Below, piece by piece: positions 55,740 to 64,000 of a stretch of DNA of 64,000 nt; the stretch's first letter is position 1; each line of letters opens with the position of its first letter. The stretch comes from Anniella stebbinsi (lineage: Eukaryota > Chordata > Lepidosauria > Squamata > Anniellidae). The translations under genes and the position numbers were made by a program. The notes under the pieces were generated by a model. That model was not told the origin of the DNA and made no database searches. It saw only the letters and a program-made list of their open reading frames with translations. The stretch spans positions 17,229,001 through 17,293,000 of the forward strand of contig JARDYH010000002.1 in assembly GCA_029215795.1 (NCBI GenBank), written 5' to 3'.

Positions 55740-57689
55740 ACTAGAATTCCCCAGGTCTTATTCCTTCCTAACTTTCTAGATATTGTATCTTGACTCTGTT
55801 GCACATGCATGTATGTAAAAATACGTGTGTGTGTGTGGACATAAAATGGCGGTGCACAGTTCCAATTCATCTCTCCCTACCAATAACTGCCTATCCAGAT
55901 AGAAAGCTGATGAAGGATGGGTCATTCCAAAACAAATGAACATCAGGCAAAGAAGGGCCTTCATCAATGCATGCTAAAGTGTGTGGGCAATGAGTACACC
56001 TTGAAGCAGAGCATCCAGTAGCACCCGACCCCTCCCAAATCGAGGTGCATACTACTCAAAGCCAGCCCCGTTATTTTGGTACATGAGGCAAAAAAATCCA
56101 TTAGCACACCTTCTTACTCCTAGCAGTAGAAATACAATCGCAACAAAGTAAATAGCAAATAATTTGCTGTCCTTTTATGACACCCCAAATCTGCTGCCAG
56201 AGGTGATGGCCTCACTCTGCCTTATAGTAGGTCCAGCCCTGGTGGGCAAGCAGGAATCTCAGCAATAGCGGTGCAGGAGGTCTTCAGAGTCGCCTCACCA
56301 CAATGAAGTTGGCATAAGGATTACTGAGATATGGATGTGAATATTTTGTTCTCTACAAGCATGTTGTTGTTGTTAATTATTTTCATGCTGTATGATTAAG
56401 TGATGCACTGGAAAGGGAACAGCCAAGAGAACCGCCCAAGCAATGCATCCAGAAGAACCTTTTGGATTTAGGGAAATGTTCTCAGACATTTCAGTCTCTC
56501 ATTACCTTGTTTCTGCCTGGACAATATTAGATCTCCCAGGGAAGTAAAATTCCACAATAGCTGAAATACCTCCTGATGAGTTATCACTCTCTGTACGACC
56601 TCTGACCTCAGGTTGTATATCCCAGCCGTGACCTTCATCAAGAATACATAGAGGTGGAAAAGGTGAAGCTGTGCTCAAGCCATCGCTATAGCAACACTCA
56701 CAAAGAGCAGGAGGTGGATGGTAAGTGAGCAAAGTTACTTGGAGCGTGAGAGAATTCACAAGAGCCCTAAATCCCAAGTTCCATGGAAAACCCACATTTT
56801 TCAGGAGTACTTTGAACCTACCTAGTGACTTCTAGTATGTGTGTGTGTGAAAACCCACACATGCATGCTCACATGTGACCATGCATGCAGCATAGGGTCA
56901 CTATTGCGATGGTGCATATTTATTGGGAAGATTCAAATCCCGGCTTGACTGAAATGAAGCCAATTCTAACTTTCCATGACAGTAGTAGACCATACAAGTG
57001 TGTGTGTGTATGGGGGGGGGGGCAAAAGATGGGTGCAGGAGACTGTCTTTGTGCTGGCAATATCCAGTCAGGCCTCTCTTCATTGCAGAGCAACACAAAT
57101 TCCTGCCTTCAGTTTGACTGAACAGACAGAGCTGCTGCTACTTTGTATGCAGGTGAGGCAAGCACCTTACGCAGTTCCAGCAGCGAAGCTCTGTAGCTTC
57201 TGCAGAAGGGATCAATAGACCTCCTGAGCTCACCAACCAGCCATGGGGAATTATGGGCCACCTAGTAGGGAGGGGCTTTAGCACGACTATATATGAAAGT
57301 GAAGGGGTCACGGATTTGCTCTCCATGAACCATTCCGCTTGTGCCTTGGAGACATTTCTTTTCCTGCCAGGCTGTTGGCACAAAATGGACGACCGTCTAG
57401 GTTTTGCTTCCGCTTCACACGCTTAAAAATAATAATGTTTTAATTCAACTTTTTAATCCTTGGTGCAGTGCTGTGTATTGTTGTGAAATGCTTTGAGGAT
57501 TGGCCTTGAAAAGTGGAAAACATGGTTCTTTTTTAAACAGAAACAAGCCCAACATAAGCGTAATGGACATCTGGGGAACAGGGAGGGGGCGATTCAGAGG
57601 TGAAGATGCTAACTGGGGAAAGAGATAGGGAAAGAGACAGGAAAAGAGGAGGGTTCCTTGTTTTGGGGCTGCTGCCAATGTATTATTGA
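55740..57689. other. Intergenic, unclassified
   Basis: TG runs near 55826 and 57000, and a G-run at 57012-57021. The piece at 56040-56250 (CTGCTGCCAGAGGTGATGGC) may be a dispersed repeat. No gene is seen. Confidence 0.4.
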
Positions 57690-57775
57690 TCTCTATCTAT
57701 CATCTATCTTTATCTATCTATCATCTATCTATCTATCTATCTATCTATCTACCTATCAACCTATCATCTATCTAC
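57690..57775. repeat. (TCTA)n microsatellite
   Basis: TCTA units with CATC interruptions, followed directly by an L2-like tail. Confidence 0.95.
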
Positions 57776-57799
57776 ATTTTGCAATTTGTGTATATGGAA

Positions 57800-57950
57800 C
57801 TTGATAGAGTCTGCTGTAAACCGCTCAGAGAGCTTCATCTACGGGGCGGTATACAAATGCAATAAATAATATAATAAATAACAATAATAAAATAGAGTCT
57901 TTGCCCCCAAGGAACTTACAATCTAAAATCCGACACAGGGGAAACAATAG
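57800..57950 (+). mobile_element. L2-like LINE 3' tail plus adjoining LINE 3' sequence
   Basis: GTAAACCGCTCAGAGAGCTT and CGGTATACAAATGCAATAAA form the tail. GAGTCTTTGCCCCCAAGGAA then ACTTACAATCTAAAATCC resembles a LINE 3' region on the other strand. Confidence 0.65.
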
Positions 57951-58499
57951 AGGAAAGGAAGTTTGAGCAAGGGTAAATCAGGAAGCAATATGTGGTTGTT
58001 TCCATTCTGTGTGCTTAGGCCTAGCAATAGACTGAGTTCCAGTCGGGCATGTGAACTAGGAAGACCCCTCAGAGTGAGGCATTTGGGCATGTGGGCTCGC
58101 CAAAGAACTGCACCATCCGCTTACTGCTGCAGTAAATGTTGCAGAAGGGAAGCAACTTGTGGGACTCTCCAGGGAGCCTGCGCACCCAAAACCTCACCTT
58201 GAGGGGCCTTGCCAGGTGGGCTGGAGGTCACCCTGGAAAGCCATGCCAGCCACTCTCCAGAGAGTGACCAGCACTAGCCAGGCAGGCCAATGCCTCATTC
58301 TGGGGACCTCTCAGATTGAGGCGTCTACCGTTCCTGAGAGTGACCCTGTTGGACACTCGCCCATGGCAGCATTTGCTGCAGCAGGAGAGCTGCCCCCCAA
58401 CTATGCCTTACCCTGAGATGTTCTCAGACAACACCCACATCTCTAAGAATGGCATAGAATAAAATTAGAAAGATAGTTTCCAGGAAAACTTAAAATACT
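57951..58499. other. Intergenic, unclassified
   Basis: Two overlapping open frames of biased composition, but no recognisable protein. Confidence 0.4.
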
Positions 58500-58645
58500 T
58501 TAAAAGGAAGCTTTTCAATGCACAATGGGAGGTAATTACTTATGGGAGTCAGGCGAGTCTCACTCCCATAAGGGAGGGAATTCAGAGTCCAGGTGCCGCC
58601 ACTGAGAAGCCCCTCTCCCTAGTCCCAGTTTGGGACATGCAAGAA
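58500..58645 (-). mobile_element. L2-like LINE C-terminal fragment (weak)
   Basis: GGGAATTCAGAGTCCAGGTG then CCGCCACTGAGAAGCCCCTC matches the minus-strand form of the AF-SVAAPRLWN-type C-terminus region seen at 8452 and 30711. Confidence 0.5.
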
Positions 58646-60354
58646 AGAATGTTCTGTTCTGCCTCTGCTATGATGAGGGTTTAGTGTCATTTAGGTACTG
58701 GTGAGATCTGGGTGGCAGGTTTCACCTATGGATTGGAGTTTTTCAATAAGGTCAGATTTCAGAAACAGGAATAGAACACCACCATGGAAAGCTACGAGTG
58801 GTGCTGGGGCTGGAAGCCAGGCAAGCTTGTCTTATGTTACTCCAGCAAGGAGTAGAGCAAGACAGATCCTTAAATAAGAGTGTGACTGGTTTAGACTGGT
58901 TAGCTCTACCTCCATGAAGACTGAGGCTTTGTATCTTAAAGGGACCTGGGCTCTTTTAGTAGGCTCTGGCTGCAATGACATAGGACTGCCTGCAGCATGC
59001 TAATGTCCTTATGGCTCAAGCCCTTAGAGTTTGAAGACAGTAATACAACATCATCTGGATGTAGGAGAGCTGACCCTTGGGGTCTTTCTGGAGAACTGGC
59101 CCCTGGAGAAATGGAAGACTCATGATGTCTTTCCATGGCTGAGCCCTCTCCCATTAACTCTAGAGCCTCTTCTTCTGAGAAAAAAGGGTGGGGTCCTCTC
59201 GGGATGATGGTTCAGAGTCCTGGTCTATGACATGGAGTCACATGCTCCCAACAGACAGACTCTATTAAGAACTTGGAGGCCACAATCTGATACTTTTCAA
59301 AAGCAGTTCCACATAGGGTAATTGCAGTAGTGTAGACAGGATGTAATAAGGTTTATGTTACCGTGGTCAAGTCTAGAGTCTTGAGAAACGGTCATAGGAA
59401 AAAGCACACCTGGCCATGGCCATCACTTGGACATCATTGAATAAAGCTGTGATCAGGTGCACCATCAAATCACAGGCCTGCATTTTCAAGGGAATCAGCA
59501 GTCTCATCCAATTGCTAATTTTGTTTCATTTATCCATAATGAACTATGCATTGTTGAGCAGCAGGGGAATTCTTTGAAATTTATTTTTAATAAGATGAAG
59601 AAAAGTTTTCTTGCCATCCTTCATGGGAAGGTTTGAAAATGAGCCCAAGGAGTTGTGGTTATTCTAATATTTGTAAAGCACTTGACGACGTAGAAGATAC
59701 CTTAAATTTGTGAAGATGGTCAGCTATGAATTCAACTAAGGATGAAGTTAAATTTCAGGCTCTTGGTCTGTTGCATCAAACGTGGCTGCTCTAAAGATTT
59801 CACATAACAAAACAAGGGGCTTCCTGGGATGCACTTCTGAAGAGATAATCACATCCTTCTAGGATTAGTCACACTTGGCTGCATCCCTGGGGTGTGAATT
59901 ATCTAACAAAAAAAAAAGCACTCTCCAGGTTGGGTTGTTTTAGTCTAACATAAAACTAAATCCTCGTTAACTGTTGCTGTACTGAACTTTATCTCAAAGC
60001 CATCGATGTCCACTGATAGGAGGTACGAGATGTAGGTTACCAGTATGAGCCAACGATATTAAATAGCTGGTTTGGGAATTGCTGCAACATGGCTCCCTCT
60101 GGAGCTGTGAGAAGACAGGGTAGAGCATCCCCGGCAACTCCAGTTAAAAGCATTAGATAGTGCATGAAGGGAGATTGCTCTGTATGAGATGCTGCCACTA
60201 GTTGGAGTACACAATATTGGCTAGATCAGGGATGCACAACCTTTTTGGCCAGGAGAGTTTTGGCCCCAGCCACATGCAATCATAGTCAAGGAGCTAGGGG
60301 CTGCACAGGTAAATGCCTGCACATACGTGCGTGTGAGCACACACACATCAGTGA
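58646..60354. other. Intergenic, unclassified
   Basis: The AT-rich part at 59510-59650 (CAATTGCTAATTTTGTTTCA, CCATAATGAACTATGCATTG) could be conserved non-coding DNA. The rest is featureless to me. Confidence 0.4.
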
Positions 60355-60425
60355 AGGATGGTGGCTTTGAAGTCAGTGGGGTGGTGAATCTGCTCTGGGT
60401 CTCAATCTGAACCAGTCAGAACTCT
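60355..60425 (+). repeat. Fragment of the 16490 foldback family
   Basis: GTCAGTGGGGTGGTGAATCT then GCTCTGGGTCTCAATC, near-identical in order to 16514-16556. Confidence 0.55.
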
Positions 60426-60944
60426 ATGGGAACTAAATCCAAGTCCAACCTTCTGGGGGTGCCAACCTGGTCCTCCAGGGTTCCTCAGATCCCTTCCCTG
60501 GCTCCATCCCATTCCCCCAATGTGAAATTGTTGGGTAGTTTCCCAACTTTTGTACAGTTTTCCTCCATTATAAAAGGTTCGAATTAGCCCTCCCTGACTC
60601 ACCTGAGAGGCTATTTTGGATGCATGGGATGGTAAATCCTGGTGGTAGCAATGGTGGCAGCAGTGGGAGGTGACTGAGGAAGGCAGGGAAGGAGAGGGAG
60701 GTGAGTCCAATGGACTCACCTGGACTCATGACTGGCCTTGCATTGGATTTCCCGGGCAGGTGTTGGGAGTGGCTGAATTGGCTCGAGGCACCCCGAGGCA
60801 CCCCGAGGCTATGGTACCAATCTGTTTCAGCCTTGGGGTACCTCAGGCTGACCCAATACCACCTCGGATTTGTGCCAAGGCAGGCTGAATCAGACCACCT
60901 TGACTTGCATTCAGGAATTAGGCCTGAGGTGGTTCCCAGCCCTA
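60426..60944. other. Intergenic, unclassified
   Basis: A short repeat of GGCACCCCGA (60785-60808) and weak inverted symmetry around 60790-60950. No gene is seen. Confidence 0.35.
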
Positions 60945-61090
60945 GTTCAAATGCCCCTCCTAAGGCTTACTTACTTGTAGTAACAGCTTCAAGCTAAAAT
61001 ATGCTCATATTTTTTGGTATTTTCGGCCCTGCGTTCTTTCCCTTTGGCCCCACTTCATTGGTGTTCTGCCCCTGAGAGCATTGGGTGGAG
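60945..61090 (+). repeat. Dispersed repeat, family R4
   Basis: AAATGCCCCTCCTAAGGCTT, GTAACAGCTTCAAGCTAAAA and TTCTGCCCCTGAGAGC. Confidence 0.6.
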
Positions 61091-61109
61091 AAATTGGATA
61101 GGGAGACAT

Positions 61110-61472
61110 TTTTTTTTCTCCCTCTCTCATAAAACTAGAACCTGGGGTCATTGCATGGAGCTGATTGGTAGGAGATTCAGGGCAGATCAAAGGAAGGACT
61201 TCTTCACACAATTAAATTATGGGATTCACTACCACAGGTGGCTTCAAAAGGGGGTTGGACACATTCATAGAGAAGAAGGCTACTAGTTCTGATGGATATG
61301 TGCTCCATCCAGTATCAGAGGTAGGATGCTGTGGGGAACAGGAGCAGGAGGGTGCTGTTGCACTTATGTCCTACTTGTGGGTCTCCCCCAGGCAGCTGGT
61401 TGACCACTGTTTGAACGGAATGTTGGATGAGATGGACCTGTGTTCCGAATCAGCCTGGCTCTTCTTGCGTGC
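61110..61472 (+). mobile_element. CR1 LINE, 3' fragment
   Basis: The + strand encodes MELIGRRFRADQRKDFFTQL and, in a shifted frame, GFKRGLDTFIEKKAT, the CR1 ORF2 C-terminus. The 3' end follows (GTGGGTCTCCCCCAGGCAGC, GCCTGGCTCTTCTTG). Frameshifts are present. Confidence 0.85.
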
Positions 61473-61991
61473 ACTGAAATGGAATTCGGCCCTTGGTTGA
61501 AAGAGTTTTTGCACTCCTGCTATAGATAGAATTAAAAGCAAGCTGGCAAAGTAGTGAGCAATAGATGTGTATTTTTTTTCTCTTTGGCAGAACTCTGCAC
61601 TGCCTTCTGCCTTAGCCTCTCTCTTCCTTCAACTCTGTCTGCAAAATAGAAATGTATTCATTGATTTGAAGAGTGGGCTCCTGTCACTCTTCTGTCAGAG
61701 GCAGCGCACAGAGCAGCACTCAGAGGGCCATTGAGCCCTCTGAGAGCGGCTGCCAGAGTGCCTTCCAGAAGATGCCTTGGCCCCCAGAACTCAGAGGGCA
61801 GGAGATGGCTTCTGGAATGTCCGCCCAGACGTGGCCAGCGGTGATGTTCAGCAAAATTAGAGAGGATGGTGGTAGGAATGTTAGAGAAATCCACAACCAG
61901 TTGAAGTGATTTTGGTTTTCTGTGAGTCTGACTTGCAGGTTTCGTGGACCTGTGGGCCACTTTTCACTGGGGGGGGGGGATTTGTGTAAAT
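61473..61991. other. Intergenic, unclassified
   Basis: G-run at 61969-61978. No recognised family. Confidence 0.4.
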
Positions 61992-62275
61992 TCTCACTTG
62001 CTTTAATATGCATCAGCACAAGTGCACATTAGTACAAATGAACACTTGTAATCATATGCATTAACACTGATGCACGCTTGTGCACATGAACATTAGCGCT
62101 GATGTGCACTTATAATCATATACATTAACACTGATGCACACTTGTGTACATGAACATTAGTGCTTTTCTCGCTTGTACTCATATGCATTAACACTGATGC
62201 ACACGTGTACAAGAACTTTAGTGCTCATGCATACTTGAAATCATATGCGTTAACACTGGTGCACACTTGCTTCAC
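61992..62275. repeat. ~63-bp minisatellite, four to five copies
   Basis: The word TCATATGCATTAACACTG (or a one-base variant) occurs at 62052, 62116, 62179 and 62241, spacing 64, 63 and 62 bp. Each is followed by TGCACACTTGTG-like and ACATGAACATTAGTGCT. A degraded first unit precedes them. Not part of a recognised transposon. Confidence 0.85.
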
Positions 62276-62339
62276 TCAGAAGAAGCCAGAATTCTAAAGG
62301 ATAAGTTCAGCACCTTGTACAGCTCCTTTCTGTCTCGTT

Positions 62340-62490
62340 CTGACTGACACCCAGTGCAGATTTATTGCCCCACTGGCATAGGAACCATTAGCCTCCAGGA
62401 TCTTAGAGAGACAGGCACACCAATTGAACCTAGGACCTTTTGTACGCAAGGCATGTGCTCTCTCAGCGAGCTGTGGATCAAGGGCCTATG
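62340..62490 (-). mobile_element. tRNA-headed SINE
   Basis: On the minus strand, the region complementary to AACCTAGGACCTTTTGTACG covers the B box and anticodon-like part. Same family as 8928 and 36530. Degraded. Confidence 0.6.
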
Positions 62491-62599
62491 CAGGGGTGAG
62501 AAACCACAGGACCTCTAAGCCCCCCTTTCTCCTGACCACAGACCTTTGAGTGGTTTCTTGGATACAGTCCAGTTCCCTCCCTCCCTCCCCCCATTCTAA

Positions 62600-62780
62600 A
62601 AGGTTGGAATGATTCTCCAAAACATAGTTACTAGTAGCTTCGACATGATGGTATTTAAAAATATATTTTTGGCCACACTCCTTTTGCCTTTGGCCCGGTT
62701 GCCTTTGTCTTCAGCTCCACCCACCACTGAAAAACAGCCACTGAGAGCTTCTCCAAAATTGAAAGGCTGAAAGTGGTTCA
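62600..62780 (+). repeat. Dispersed repeat, family R4
   Basis: GCCACACTCCTTTTGCCTTT, CTCCACCCACCACTGAAAAA and ACTGAGAGCTTCTCCAAAAT. It is the best match to the 22690 copy in its distal part. Confidence 0.65.
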
Positions 62781-62955
62781 TAAGAACATAAGAAGAGCCA
62801 GGATGGCTCAGACCAAGGGCCCATCAAGTCCAGCACTATGTTTACATAGTGGCCAATCTGCTGTCGACCAGGGAGCCACCAGCAAGACACAGTGCAACAG
62901 CACTCTCCCACCCATGTTCCCCAGCAACTGGTATACATAGTCTTACTGCCTCTGA
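62781..62955 (-). mobile_element. CR1 LINE 3' end
   Basis: AACATAAGAAGAGCCAGGAT, AGTGGCCAATCTGCTGTCGA and CCATGTTCCCCAGCAACTGG. Confidence 0.85.
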
Positions 62956-62973
62956 TAGTGGAGGTTCCTCATG

Positions 62974-63106
62974 GGTTGGATCCAGACTTAGTCTTACTGT
63001 AAGCAGACAGATTGAAATCGATGGGACAGACTTTAGTCATGACTAACTCAAAGTCCTATTGATTTCAGTGGATCTACTCTAAGTAGGACTAAGTCTTCAT
63101 CCAACC
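62974..63106. mobile_element. Small TIR element (GGTTGGATCCAGACTTAGTC ends)
   Basis: The left end GGTTGGATCCAGACTTAGTC is mirrored by GACTAAGTCTTCATCCAACC at the right. The interior contains a second inverted pair, TTGAAATCGATGGGAC / GTCCTATTGATTTCAGTGG. No target duplication was identified. Confidence 0.65.
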
Positions 63107-63389
63107 TAAAGCTCCCCTTCATTTTCGATGGTGGACTAGTCAGCCTTGGGATCAGCCTCAGGCCCATTTCTGATATAAAATCTTCCTATTTGTTCCCCAA
63201 AACGAAACAACAGAATCTTACTAAGCTAAGTTGGCTTCTTTGTTCTCACATCTGCTTATCTCTTGTGTTTTTTTTTTTATAACAGACACATTATAACTAA
63301 AATCTTAGGCTTACATAGACAATCTTTTAAGAATTCACTCTGGGCAAAGATACGTTAAAAAAAAAAAAAGGCCACTCCCAAAGATAAAA
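63107..63389. other. Intergenic, nothing recognised
   Basis: T-run near 63268-63278 and A-run at 63357-63369 only. Confidence 0.4.
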
Positions 63390-63725
63390 GCAGAAATAGT
63401 AATGAATGTAACTGAAATGAACATATTTTAAAAATGTTAATGATACCAGGGGGAAATGGTTTATTTTCAAAGCATCTTCCTCCCATCCTGCTTACCAGAA
63501 TCATATTAAACTTATTTAAATATTTATCAGGAGGATAAAATATTTTATTAATACTATCTCATTAATCTTCTTTCATTTTCTGATATTCTTTCGGCTAATT
63601 AGGGTTGAACAAGATCAAATGTGGTTTTAGTGAGCTTAATTTTGTGGTTTGTTGGTTGGTTCCAGCCATCATCAATGGGGCGTGTATCTTTGAATGCAAG
63701 AAACTGAAGATATGATGAAATCTAC
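63390..63725. promoter_or_regulatory. Candidate conserved non-coding element
   Basis: AT-rich and repeat-free: AATGTTAATGATACC, TCATTAATCTTCTTTC, CGGCTAATTAGGG, GATCAAATGTGG. Homeodomain- and TCF-like words are dense. Conservation is untested. Confidence 0.4.
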
Positions 63726-63789
63726 TCAGTTTAGAGCCTCTTGTGAGCTCTGTTGCACACATGGAAGGTGGACAACTACACTAACATCT

Positions 63790-64000
63790 GTTAGAGGTCA
63801 GTCCTACGGTACTGTGAGGACATCCCCAGGCACCATGGGATATTTCAGAGTCCACCTCCTGAGGCTGTAGACATTCCTACGATAATAGGAAGAGGACCCT
63901 GGTATCTGATCCTGCCCTCTCACAGCTTCCACAGAGAGAACTACAGTGTCTGATTTTGAGGTTGCAAAAACAACAACAACCCAACAATCTCAGGTGGCTT
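63790..64000 (+). repeat. Dispersed repeat, family R5, then window end
   Basis: GGTCAGTCCTACGGTACTGT, ACATCCCCAGGCACCATGGG, and CCTCTCACAGCTTCCACAGA parallel 39400-39560. The last 40 bases include a CAA run. Confidence 0.5.

Noticed and set aside
22300..64000. Exons of neighbouring genes such as ST8SIA3 or ONECUT2
   Set aside because: No open frame or spliced segment resembling either protein was seen. The window probably ends before them.

Overview
This is vertebrate nuclear DNA, most likely from a squamate reptile. The organism call is inference. It rests on the repeat mixture: L2-like LINEs with (AAAT)n tails and a shared 3' tail, CR1 LINEs (one with the ATTCTATG-type end), MIR/CORE-like and other tRNA-headed SINEs, many hAT-type non-autonomous DNA transposons, and long young microsatellites. 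There are no operons and no prokaryotic genes.

The only protein gene I can support is the 3' end of WDR7 (Rabconnectin-3 beta) on the + strand. The penultimate coding exon is 13030-13134 and the final exon is 18259-18462, ending in a TAG stop. Bases 1-13029 are therefore intron, 13135-18258 is the last intron, and 18463 to about 22225 is the inferred 3' UTR. That UTR stretch is strikingly free of interspersed repeats. From about 22.3 kb to the end the DNA is intergenic, with no further exon recognised.

The intronic part holds the most unusual object, a 2,080-bp hAT-type element at 4904-6983. It has TAGGGATGTGCAC-type ends and a perfect 8-bp target duplication (ATTTAAAT). Its core is a tandem array of six GC-rich units. 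Each unit is itself a ~190-bp palindrome with TGATGTCATCA at the centre and a splice-donor-like AAGGTAAG pointing outwards at each edge, separated by G-run spacers. A diverged relative with a single unit ends at 383. A second intact hAT-type element, 54160-55731, has a CAAAAAAC target duplication and ends rich in short ATCGTATCGTTA-like motifs.

Other repeats recur as families. A foldback hAT MITE with a doubly nested palindrome occurs at 4251, 25599, 30262, 33735 and 41223. A MITE group with GGCCAGATCTACAC ends has five copies. An unclassified family has four copies, at 22690, 34985, 60945 and 62600. Two large L2-like copies retain long reverse-transcriptase reading frames with a YADD motif (minus strand, 39575-40880; plus strand, 47785-49216). 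CR1 fragments lie at 11.3, 17.8, 38.0, 41.0, 41.3, 43.6, 46.0, 61.1 and 62.8 kb.

Between the repeats, several AT-rich, repeat-free blocks dense in homeodomain/POU/SOX-like words look like conserved non-coding elements. They lie at about 2.9-3.45, 35.2-36.0, 39.0-39.35, 49.85-50.06, 51.0-51.3 and 63.4-63.7 kb. Conservation cannot be tested here. All repeat-family assignments are from recognition of shared sequence, not from a database search. The labels FB1, TA1, R4 and R5 are mine.
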